Origin: Pseudomonadota bacterium
GTDB lineage: Bacteria > Pseudomonadota > Alphaproteobacteria > Caulobacterales > Caulobacteraceae
Assembly: GCA_023386645.1 (NCBI GenBank)
Contig: JAEWJI010000038.1
Coordinates: 1 to 36,889 of the forward strand
Length of the DNA stretch: 36,889 nt
Direction: 5' to 3'
Below the pieces are notes generated by a model. It was given only the letters and a program-made list of their open reading frames with translations, was not told where the DNA came from and searched no databases. The translations under genes were made by a program, and so were the position numbers. This document shows, piece by piece, positions 23,859 through 31,436 of the stretch (the stretch's first letter is position 1; every line of letters begins with the position of its first letter).

Positions 23859-24863
23859 ATGTCCCTCCCCTTCGCGCCCGCTCCCTTCCCCCTCGCCCGC
23901 CCGCGCCGGCTGCGCAGCCAGCCCTGGGTGCGGCGCCTGGTGGCCGAGAACACCCTCACGCCCGCCGACCTCATCTGGCCGCTGATCGTCCACGACGGCG
24001 CCGAGGATCGCGTGCCCGTCCCCTCAATGCCCGGCGTATTCCGTCTGTCGCCCAAGGCCGCGGCCCAGGCCGCCGTCGAGGCCCGCGACCTGGGCATTCC
24101 CGCCGTCGCCCTGTTTCCGAACATCGACGCCGGCTCCAAGGACGCCGTCGGAACCGGCGCCACCGATCCGGACGGCCTGATCCCTGACTGCATCCGCGCC
24201 ATCAAAGACGCCGCGCCCGAGATCGGCGTCATGTGCGATGTGGCGCTGGACTGCTATACCGACCACGGCCACGACGGCGTGGTCGAGGACGGCCGCATCC
24301 TCAACGACGCCACCCTGGAGCGCCTGGCCGAACAGGCCTTCATCCAGGCCCACGCCGGCGCCGACGTCGTCGCCCCGTCCGACATGATGGACGGCCGCGT
24401 CCAGGCGATCCGCGAGGCGCTGGAGGCCAACGGCTTCCACGACACCCTGATCCTCAGCTACGCCGCCAAATACGCCTCGGCCTTCTACGGCCCCTACCGC
24501 GACGCGGTGGGCTCGGCGAAGATGCTGACCGGCGACAAGAAGACCTATCAGATGGACTTCGCCAACTCCGACGAAGCGTTGCGCGAAGTCGCCATGGACA
24601 TCGCAGAGGGCGCCGACGCCGTCATGGTCAAGCCCGGAATGATTTATCTCGATATCATTCAACGGGTCGCGGCGACCTTCTCTGTCCCGACCTTCGCCTA
24701 TCAGGTGTCGGGCGAGTACGCGATGATGCAGGCCTCGATCGCCAACGGCTGGCTCGACCAGGACCGAGCCATCCTCGAAACCCTGACCGCCTTCAAACGC
24801 GCCGGCTGCGCCGGCGTCCTCACCTACTTCGCCCCCCAGGCCGCGCGGCTGCTGAGCGCCTAA
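23859..24863 (+). CDS. hemB: Delta-aminolevulinic acid dehydratase (porphobilinogen synthase)
   Basis: HemB condenses two 5-aminolevulinate molecules to porphobilinogen in haem and corrin synthesis. The 334-residue protein has both active-site lysines, K204 in YAAKYASAFYGP and K258 in MVKPG, and the metal loop DVALDCYTDHGHDG (127-140). The aspartates in place of the zinc cysteines mark the magnesium/potassium-dependent type, as in Pseudomonas and Bradyrhizobium. Cys126 and Cys132 are extra. The nearest ribosome-binding-like GGGAG is 13 bases away and sits at the edge of the repeat element. The stop is followed by another repeat after one base. Confidence 0.97.
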   Translation: MSLPFAPAPFPLARPRRLRSQPWVRRLVAENTLTPADLIWPLIVHDGAEDRVPVPSMPGVFRLSPKAAAQAAVEARDLGIPAVALFPNIDAGSKDAVGTGATDPDGLIPDCIRAIKDAAPEIGVMCDVALDCYTDHGHDGVVEDGRILNDATLERLAEQAFIQAHAGADVVAPSDMMDGRVQAIREALEANGFHDTLILSYAAKYASAFYGPYRDAVGSAKMLTGDKKTYQMDFANSDEALREVAMDIAEGADAVMVKPGMIYLDIIQRVAATFSVPTFAYQVSGEYAMMQASIANGWLDQDRAILETLTAFKRAGCAGVLTYFAPQAARLLSA

Positions 24864-24864
24864 A

Positions 24865-24991
24865 TCCTCCCCCGTTGGGGGAGGGGGACCGCGAAGCGAT
24901 GGAGGGGGTTGGCTGCGAGCACCAGCGCCCGGATTGAACCCCCTCCGTCTCGGTCGCTTCGCGCCGATCCACCTCCCCCAACGGGGGAGGA
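24865..24991. repeat. Long inverted repeat element downstream of hemB
   Basis: TCCTCCCCCGTTGGGGGAGG at the left end is matched in reverse by CCTCCCCCAACGGGGGAGGA at the right, with further matching inside (ACCGCGAAGCG with CGCTTCG-, GGAGGGGGTT with AACCCCCTCC). The arms are about 45-50 bases. It lies between convergent hemB and the next gene, ending 5 bases before that gene's stop, and probably terminates both. Confidence 0.75.
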
Positions 24992-24995
24992 CTAA

Positions 24996-25922
24996 TCAGG
25001 CCGCTTCCCTTACCCCGGCCGCCATCGCCCGCTCCCGCGCCTCCGCCCACGGGATCAGGGTCGCGCGCGGCCAGGCCACCAGCCACGACCTCGGCAGATA
25101 CTCACCGCTCTGGATCATCGCCCGCCGCGTCGGCGAGGTCGCCCCCGCCCGCTCGGAGTGGATCTCCCCCGGGCCCTGGTGGATGATGAAGGCGCCGCCC
25201 TTCAGCGGATTGGTCCGCAGATAGGCCAGGCGCGGGCTGATGGTCTCCAGCGGCGGATCGTAGAACCAGCTGGATCCGATCATCCCGGCCAGCTCAGGCC
25301 GACGCTTGCAGATCGCCGCCGCCGACGCCCAGGCCTGGTCCCAGCCGGCCTCGGTGAAGTCCTCGGTGTGGCGGCTCTCGGTGTGAACCTCCAGCCAGGG
25401 CCTGCGCCACCCTTGCGCCCGCACATACTCCACCAGCGGGCGCCAGCCGTATCCATCGCGTCCGTTGCGCACCACCTGCCCCGGCCCCAGGGGCGACGAC
25501 AGGTCGATGGTCTGCGTCCGGGCGCCGGGCACGCTCAGCGCCAGCACGAACCGCACGTCCTTGGCCCAGTGATCGCGGTCATAGTCCGCGCCCCCGGCGC
25601 CAGTCAGGAACTCCGCCAGTCGGTCCAGCCAGTAGGGATAGAACCGCGTCACCTCGCCCGGCAGGTCCGCCGCCTGAACTCGCGCCGGCAGCTCCAGCGC
25701 CCAGGTGGCGACCAGCCCCCTACGCGCCTCGTCCGATGCGTCCTCACCCAGCTCCCGATCCGCCGCATGAGACGGCAGGTCGAAGTTCCAGTGCGGCGCC
25801 GCGGCCTCCGCCGGCTGGACGGCCCGCACCGACGCGGCCTCGACCCGCACCAGGTCGTCCGGCACCAGTCGCGCCCGCACCGCCTTGAAGGCCTCTTTCT
25901 GGGAAGGGGTCAGGTCAATCAT
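24996..25922 (-). CDS. Conserved-looking cytoplasmic protein of unknown function
   Basis: This 308-residue protein has no signal peptide or membrane segment. Blocks that look conserved are PHWNFDLPSHAADRELGEDAS, WLEVHTESRHTEDFTEAGWD, IGSSWFYDPPLETISPRLAYL, and GAFIIHQGPGEIHSERA with many His, Glu and Trp residues, suggesting an enzyme-like or metal-binding core. I do not recognise the family. It is transcribed convergently with hemB and divergently from the RidA gene. Confidence 0.78.
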   Translation of the reverse strand: MIDLTPSQKEAFKAVRARLVPDDLVRVEAASVRAVQPAEAAAPHWNFDLPSHAADRELGEDASDEARRGLVATWALELPARVQAADLPGEVTRFYPYWLDRLAEFLTGAGGADYDRDHWAKDVRFVLALSVPGARTQTIDLSSPLGPGQVVRNGRDGYGWRPLVEYVRAQGWRRPWLEVHTESRHTEDFTEAGWDQAWASAAAICKRRPELAGMIGSSWFYDPPLETISPRLAYLRTNPLKGGAFIIHQGPGEIHSERAGATSPTRRAMIQSGEYLPRSWLVAWPRATLIPWAEARERAMAAGVREAA

Positions 25923-26035
25923 GGGCCAAGCTTCCCATACTCATGTTCCCGAACGCTTAAGCGCCGCGCGAGGGGCCGTGACGCGGCGGTCCGGGCGGCC
26001 TATATCCCGCGCCTCACGCCCATCCGGAGCCCGCC

Positions 26036-26494
26036 ATGAGCATCGCCGCCCGCCTGACCGAACTCGGCATCGACCTGCCCGAACCCGCCTCGGCGGTGGC
26101 CAACTACGTGCCCTTCGTGCGCAGCGGAAACCTGCTCCACATCTCGGGCCAGCTGTCCAATGACGCCTCGGGCGGGCTGAAGGGCACGGTAGGCGTCGAT
26201 GTCACGCCGGAGCAGGCGCAAGCCGGCGCCCGCCTGTGCGGCATCAACCTGCTGGCCCAGATGCGCGCGGCGCTCGACGGCGACCTGGACCGCGTGGTGC
26301 GCGTCGTGAAGCTGGGCGGCTTCGTCCAGGCCGGCCCCGACTTCATCGCTATTCCCGCCGTGATCAACGGCTGCTCGGACCTGATGGTCGAGGTCTTCGG
26401 CGACGCCGGTCGCCACGCCCGCTCGGCCGTCGGGGTCTACAAGCTGCCCCTCGGCTTCGCGGTGGAAGTTGACGCGGTTGTGGAGGTCCGCTGA
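26036..26494 (+). CDS. RidA/YjgF/UK114-family protein
   Basis: The 152-residue protein matches the longer YjgF subfamily: VRSGNLLHISGQLS, GVDVTPEQAQAGARLCGINLLAQM, DRVVRVVKLGGFVQAGPDF and GRHARSAVGVYKLPLG, the last holding the conserved Arg of the active site. RidA proteins hydrolyse reactive enamine/imine intermediates made by PLP enzymes; this subgroup's substrate is less clear. CGGAG lies 6 bases upstream of the ATG. Confidence 0.9.
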   Translation: MSIAARLTELGIDLPEPASAVANYVPFVRSGNLLHISGQLSNDASGGLKGTVGVDVTPEQAQAGARLCGINLLAQMRAALDGDLDRVVRVVKLGGFVQAGPDFIAIPAVINGCSDLMVEVFGDAGRHARSAVGVYKLPLGFAVEVDAVVEVR

Positions 26495-26529
26495 CCCATC
26501 CGATTTCCGATCACTGGCCGGTCTTGTTT

Positions 26530-26641
26530 CCGCTCACCCCCGCGAAGGCGGGGGTCCAGGGCCGCAACCTGGATCGTGAGAACTGCCGTGCCTGATACCG
26601 CGCTCGCTCACCTGGGTCCCCGCCTTCGCGGGGATGAGCGG
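26530..26641. repeat. Inverted repeat between RidA and the GNAT-like gene
   Basis: Arms 26530-26560 and 26611-26641 are near-perfect inverses built around CCCCGCGAAGGCGGGG and CCCCGCCTTCGCGGGG, each itself a hairpin. The element fills most of the 158-base gap between two same-direction genes, ending 11 bases before the next GTG start. It belongs to a common alphaproteobacterial repeat type (from memory). Confidence 0.75.
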
Positions 26642-26652
26642 ATTTCAAACCC

Positions 26653-27795
26653 GTGACCCTCACCCTCCGCGTCCACGACAGCATCGAGGCCATCGGCCGC
26701 GAGGCCTGGGACGCCTGCGCCGCCCCGACCGGCGACCCCTTCCTGTCCTACGACTTCCTGCACGCCTGCGAGGCGTCGGGCAGCGCCACGGCCCGCACCG
26801 GCTGGGGCCCTCGCCACCTGCTGCTCACGGATGGCGCGACCCCGCTGGGCGCCATGCCCCTCTATCTGAAGGGCCACAGCCAGGGGGAGTACGTCTTCGA
26901 CTGGTCCTGGGCCGACGCCTATGAGCGCGCGGGCGGCCGCTACTATCCCAAGCTGTTGGGCGCCGTGCCCTTCACCCCCGTCACCGGCCCCCGCTTCCTC
27001 GTCGCTCCGGGCGCGGATCCGCAAGCCGTCCGCTCCGCCCTGCTGGACGGCGCCCTGGCCCTGGTCGACCGGCTGGGCCTCTCGTCCCTGCACGTCAACT
27101 TCCCGACCGAGGACGAGTGGGACCTCATGGGCGAGGCCAGCCTCCTCCTCCGCCTGGACCGCCAGTACGTCTGGGAGAACCGGGCCTACAAGACCTTCGA
27201 CGACTTCCTCGCCGCCCTCTCGTCCAACCGCCGCAAGACCATCCGGCGGGAGCGGCGGGACGCCCAGGCCGGCCTCGACATCCGCGTCCTGACCGGCGGC
27301 GACATCCAGCGCGCCCACTGGGACGCCTTCTTCGCCTTCTACATGGACACCGGCTCGCGAAAGTGGGGCCAGCCCTATCTGACGCGGGACTTCTTCGACC
27401 GCGTCGGCCGGACGATGGCTGATCGCATCGCCCTGGTCATGGCCTTCCGGGATGGCCAGCCCATCGCCGGGGCCCTGAACTTCATCGGCCGCGATGCCCT
27501 ATACGGCCGCCAGTGGGGCACGCTGGAGGACATTCCGTTCCTCCACTTCGAGCTCTGCTACTACCAGGCCATCCAGTTCGCCATTTCGCGCGGCCTGTCC
27601 CGCGTCGAGGCGGGGGCCCAGGGCGAGCACAAGATCGCTCGGGGTTACCTGCCCACGCCCGTCCGCAGCGCCCATTTCATCGCCGACCCCGCGCTGCGCG
27701 CCCCCGTCGCCGACTACCTGGACCAGGAACGCCCGGCGATGCTTCAGGAGATCGCGGAGATGACCGCCGAGCTGTCGCCCTACCGGTCCGGCTGA
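26653..27795 (+). CDS. FemAB/GNAT-like protein (peptidogalycan-type, PF04339-like)
   Basis: This 380-residue protein shows the pattern of the DUF482/PF04339 acyltransferase-like family: WDACAAPTGDPFLSYDFLHA near the start, the MPLYLKGHSQGEYVFDWSWADAYER block, KTFDDFLAALSSNRRKTIRRER, and FHFELCYYQAIQFAI and GAQGEHKIARGYLP near the end. Members have duplicated GNAT folds related to FemAB and are suspected to act on peptidoglycan or small amine acceptors. The start is GTG at 26653. The acceptor is not known. Confidence 0.88.
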   Translation: MTLTLRVHDSIEAIGREAWDACAAPTGDPFLSYDFLHACEASGSATARTGWGPRHLLLTDGATPLGAMPLYLKGHSQGEYVFDWSWADAYERAGGRYYPKLLGAVPFTPVTGPRFLVAPGADPQAVRSALLDGALALVDRLGLSSLHVNFPTEDEWDLMGEASLLLRLDRQYVWENRAYKTFDDFLAALSSNRRKTIRRERRDAQAGLDIRVLTGGDIQRAHWDAFFAFYMDTGSRKWGQPYLTRDFFDRVGRTMADRIALVMAFRDGQPIAGALNFIGRDALYGRQWGTLEDIPFLHFELCYYQAIQFAISRGLSRVEAGAQGEHKIARGYLPTPVRSAHFIADPALRAPVADYLDQERPAMLQEIAEMTAELSPYRSG

Positions 27796-27861
27796 TTGCC
27801 AAGCCGGCCCGGCGCGCTCCATACGGAAGACCCGCAACGCATCGAAGCCTTCGGAGCCGCC

Positions 27862-29466
27862 ATGTCCCGCCTGCTGATCCTCCTGGCGTCCGCCTGTCTG
27901 GCTGGACCTGTCGCGGCGCAGTCGGTGGACCGGACCCAGATCAACTCCATCATCGACCAGGGGCTGAACCAGTCCCAGGTGATGCAGACCGCCGCCCACC
28001 TGACCGACCGGATCGGCGGCCGCCTGACCAACTCGCCGGCCATGCGCCAGACCGAGGCCTGGGCCCAGGAGCGGTTCCGCTCCTACGGCCTGTCCAACGT
28101 CCGCGCCGAGGGCTTCGAGTTCGGGCGCGGCTGGTCGATCGTCCGCTCCAGCGCCCGGATGACCGAGCCCCGGGCGCTCGACCTGCGCGCCATCCCCATC
28201 GCCTGGACGCCCGGCACCGATGGCGTGATCTCCGCTGGCGTGGTCGTCGCCCCCATGACCAAGGTCGCGGACTTCGACCAGTGGCGCGGCAAGCTGAATG
28301 GCAAGATCGTCATGGTCACCCTGCCGAATACCGGCTCGGAGCCTACCGAGGCCCCCTTCCGCCGCTGGACCGACGAGGAGCTGCGCAACCGCACCTCCTA
28401 CGTCCAGCCGACCTATTCGCCGGCCGCCATCGAGCGCCAGCTCAACACCTCCGACTTCGCCGCCGCCCTGGACGCCTTCCTGGTCCAGGAGGGCGCCCGC
28501 GCCTGGGTCCGCATGTCCCAGCGCGACGGCGGCCTGCTGCACGGCACCGGCTATCTGTTCCGCGTCGGCGCCACGCCCCGCCTGCCGGCCATGGAGCTGG
28601 CGGCCGAGGACTATCGCCGCCTGGCCCGCCTGGCCCTGACCGACGCCTCGCCGACACTGGAGCTGATGAGCGAGGTCCGGTTCCACGACGAGGACGTCAA
28701 CGCCTACAATGTGCTGGCCGACATCCCCGGCACGGACCGGTCGGGCGAATACGTCATGGCCGGCGCCCACTTCGACAGCTGGGTCGCCTCCGACGGGGCC
28801 CAGGACAACGCCGCCGGCACCGCCGTGGTGATGGAGGCCGCGCGCATCCTGTCGGAGCTGGGCGTGCGGCCCAAACGCACCATCCGCTTCGCCTTGTGGA
28901 ACGGCGAGGAGCAGGGCCTGCTGGGTTCGCTGGCCTATGTCGACCGGCATCTGGCCGGCCGCGCGCCCCTGACCGATCCTGAGCTGGCCGCCCTGCCGGT
29001 CAACCGCACCTGGCGTCACCGCTGGCCGATCCAGCCGCGCGAGGGCCACGGCAAGCTGGTCGCCTATTTCAACCTCGACAACGGCTCGGGCCGCATCCGG
29101 GGCGTCAACGCCGAGGGCAATGTCGCGGCCGTCCCGATCTTCCAGGAGTGGCTGGCCCCGTTCGCCAGCATGGGCGCCACGACCGTCTCCCTGCGCAACG
29201 CCGGCGGCACCGACCACGTCTATCTGCAGGCCGTCGGCGTTCCGGGCTACCAGTTCATCCAGGACCCGCTGGATTACAGCGCCCGCATCCACCACACCTC
29301 GATCGACAGCTACGACCACCTCAAGGCCGAGGACCTGCGCCAGGCCGCCATCATCATGGCCAGCTTCCTGCTCAACGCCGCCAACCGCGAGCAGCCCCTG
29401 CCCCGCATGCCGGTGCCCCAACAGCCGACGCCCAGCGATCCGTTCGAGTATCTCCAGCCGGAGTAG
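27862..29466 (+). CDS. Exported M28-family zinc peptidase
   Basis: From ATG 27862 the protein has 534 residues and a signal peptide (MSRLLILLASACLAGPVAA). The M28 zinc-ligand and catalytic segments are visible: His303 (GAHFDSW), Asp315 (DNAAGT), the Glu pair 349-350 (WNGEEQGLLGS), Asp in FNLDNGSG and His in RIHHTSIDSYD. A protease-associated-type insertion is likely in the first 280 residues. It is probably a periplasmic aminopeptidase or carboxypeptidase; the pattern with HFDSW and HHTSID is typical of the glutamate carboxypeptidase-like group. The frame extends back to 27796, but only the later start gives the signal peptide. Confidence 0.92.
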   Translation: MSRLLILLASACLAGPVAAQSVDRTQINSIIDQGLNQSQVMQTAAHLTDRIGGRLTNSPAMRQTEAWAQERFRSYGLSNVRAEGFEFGRGWSIVRSSARMTEPRALDLRAIPIAWTPGTDGVISAGVVVAPMTKVADFDQWRGKLNGKIVMVTLPNTGSEPTEAPFRRWTDEELRNRTSYVQPTYSPAAIERQLNTSDFAAALDAFLVQEGARAWVRMSQRDGGLLHGTGYLFRVGATPRLPAMELAAEDYRRLARLALTDASPTLELMSEVRFHDEDVNAYNVLADIPGTDRSGEYVMAGAHFDSWVASDGAQDNAAGTAVVMEAARILSELGVRPKRTIRFALWNGEEQGLLGSLAYVDRHLAGRAPLTDPELAALPVNRTWRHRWPIQPREGHGKLVAYFNLDNGSGRIRGVNAEGNVAAVPIFQEWLAPFASMGATTVSLRNAGGTDHVYLQAVGVPGYQFIQDPLDYSARIHHTSIDSYDHLKAEDLRQAAIIMASFLLNAANREQPLPRMPVPQQPTPSDPFEYLQPE

Positions 29467-29520
29467 TCGGCGCTTCTCCGCTTCGACGGGCGGGGGTTCG
29501 GCGGTAGGATCGGCGACTCA

Positions 29521-31380
29521 ATGCCCATCCGCCGCCTCCCGCCCGAGACCGTCAACCGCATCGCCGCCGGCGAGGTGGTCGAGCGGCCGGCCAGCGCCAT
29601 CAAGGAGCTGGTCGAGAACGCCCTGGACGCCGGCGCCCACCGCATCGAAATCCAGGCCGACAGCGGCGGCCTGTCGCGCATCCTGATCGCCGACGACGGG
29701 CGCGGCATCCCCCGCGACGAGTTGGCCCTCGCGGTCGAGCGCCACGCCACCTCCAAGCTGGAGCCCGACGACGCCGGCGACGTCGACCTGCTGCGCATCC
29801 ACACCCTAGGCTTCCGGGGCGAGGCCCTGCCCTCCATCGGCTCGGTCGCGCGCCTGTCGATCACCTCGCGCGCCCAGAACGCCTCCGACGCCTGGTCCAT
29901 CGCGGTCCACGGCGGCGACCAGCGTCCCCTCGCCCCCGCCGGCTTCCCCGGCCCCCACGGCGCCCGGGTCGAGGTCCGCGACCTGTTCTACGCCACCCCC
30001 GCCCGGCTGAAGTTCATGAAGTCCGAGCGGGCCGAGGCCATGGCCATCTCCGAGGAGATCAAGCGCCAGGCCATGGCGCATGAGGCCGTCGCCTTCACCC
30101 TCGACCTCGACGGCCGCACCACCCTGCGCCTGCCCGCCGAACACCCGGGCGACGAGGGCCGGCTGAAGCGCCTGGCCGCCCTGCTGGGCCGTGACTTCGA
30201 GGCCAACGCCTTGCTGATCGACCAGGAACGCGACGGCGTGCGTCTGTCGGGCTACGCCGGCCTGCCCACCTACAGTCGCGGCAACGCGGCGCATCAGTAT
30301 CTGTTCGTCAACGGCCGCCCGGTCCGCGACCGGCTGCTGCAGGGTGCGCTCAGGGGCGCCTACGCCGACTTCCTGGCCCGCGACCGCCACCCGGCCGCCG
30401 CCCTGTTCATCGACATCGATCCCCTGCTGGTCGACGTCAACGTCCACCCCGCCAAGGCCGAGGTCCGCTTCCGTGACCCGTCCCTGGTGCGCGGCCTGAT
30501 CGTCGGCGCCCTCCGCCACGCCCTTCACGCCGCCGGCCACCGCGCCAGCACCACGGTCGCGGCGGATGCGCTGGCGGGGTTCCGGGCGCACAGCGGCGTC
30601 GCTTCGGGATCGGGGACTGGGGATTGGGGACTGGGGACGCCCGGTTCGGCGGCGGGCTACAGCGGTTGGCAGGCATGGGCCGCCCCCGCCACCCAGACCG
30701 CCCAGTTCATCCCCGGCCTCAACGACCGCTCCGCCCGCGTCGAAACCCTCGACCTCACCCAGTCCCCAGTCCCCAATCCCCAGTTCCCCGCCGACATCGA
30801 CCTCCCCCTCGGCGCCGCCCGGGCCCAGCTGCACGGCACCTACATCGTCGCCCAGACCCGCGACGGCCTGGTGGTGGTCGACCAGCACGCGGCCCACGAG
30901 CGCCTGGTCTATGAGCGGATGAAGGCCCAGATGGCGCAAGGGTCGGTCGCCCGTCAGGCCCTGCTGGCCCCCGAGGTGGTCGAGCTCGACCCCGCCGAGG
31001 CCGAGCGCGTCTCCGCCCGCGCCGACGAACTGGCCCAGCTAGGGCTGATCCTGGAGCCCTTCGGCCCCGGCGCCGTCCTGGTCCGCGAGACGCCCGCCCT
31101 GCTGGGCGACACCGACGTCCAGGGCCTGGTCCGAGACATCGCCGACGACCTGGCCGAACACGGCGCCGCGCTCGCCCTCAGCGAACGCCTGGCCGAGGTC
31201 TGCGGCACCATGGCCTGCCACGGCTCCGTCCGCGCCGGCCGCACCCTCACCGCCCCCGAAATGAACGCCCTCCTCCGCCAAATGGAAGCCACCCCGCACT
31301 CCGGCCAGTGCAACCACGGGCGGCCGACCTACGTGGAGCTCAAGCTGGCGGATTTGGAGCGACTGTTCGGGCGGCGGTAG
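29521..31380 (+). CDS. mutL: DNA mismatch repair protein MutL (endonuclease type)
   Basis: MutL links MutS mismatch recognition to strand removal. The 619-residue protein has the GHKL ATPase motifs NRIAAGEVVERPASAIKELV, DDGRGI and LGFRGEALPS, and the N-terminal S5-like fold with NVHPAKAEVRF. After a variable linker (about 340-430) comes the C-terminal dimerisation/endonuclease domain with DQHAAHERLVYE (from residue 454), which fits DQHA(x)2E(x)4E, plus ACHGSVRAG and QCNHGRPTY. So it should nick DNA itself, as in MutH-less bacteria. The linker contains an inverted repeat of REP-like type (30612-30789). Confidence 0.97.
   Translation: MPIRRLPPETVNRIAAGEVVERPASAIKELVENALDAGAHRIEIQADSGGLSRILIADDGRGIPRDELALAVERHATSKLEPDDAGDVDLLRIHTLGFRGEALPSIGSVARLSITSRAQNASDAWSIAVHGGDQRPLAPAGFPGPHGARVEVRDLFYATPARLKFMKSERAEAMAISEEIKRQAMAHEAVAFTLDLDGRTTLRLPAEHPGDEGRLKRLAALLGRDFEANALLIDQERDGVRLSGYAGLPTYSRGNAAHQYLFVNGRPVRDRLLQGALRGAYADFLARDRHPAAALFIDIDPLLVDVNVHPAKAEVRFRDPSLVRGLIVGALRHALHAAGHRASTTVAADALAGFRAHSGVASGSGTGDWGLGTPGSAAGYSGWQAWAAPATQTAQFIPGLNDRSARVETLDLTQSPVPNPQFPADIDLPLGAARAQLHGTYIVAQTRDGLVVVDQHAAHERLVYERMKAQMAQGSVARQALLAPEVVELDPAEAERVSARADELAQLGLILEPFGPGAVLVRETPALLGDTDVQGLVRDIADDLAEHGAALALSERLAEVCGTMACHGSVRAGRTLTAPEMNALLRQMEATPHSGQCNHGRPTYVELKLADLERLFGRR
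30612..30789. repeat. Inverted repeat of intergenic type inside mutL
   Basis: The left arm (30612-30638) is GGGGACTGGGGATTGGGGACTGGGGAC-type, built from GGGGACT/GGGGATT units. The right arm (30762-30789) is its reverse complement with a single extra base. They are about 123 bases apart and both are translated in frame, at residues 364-373 and 414-423 of the MutL linker. The G-rich units could also form G-quadruplexes. Confidence 0.85.
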
Positions 31381-31436
31381 GCCGCATCTCGCCTGATCTA
31401 AATCTTGCTCAAGACAGGATCGGCTTACTTACAACT

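Noticed and set aside
27499..29421. 640-codon open frame on the minus strand
   Set aside because: Antisense to the M28 peptidase and FemAB-like genes, low-complexity composition, no domain.
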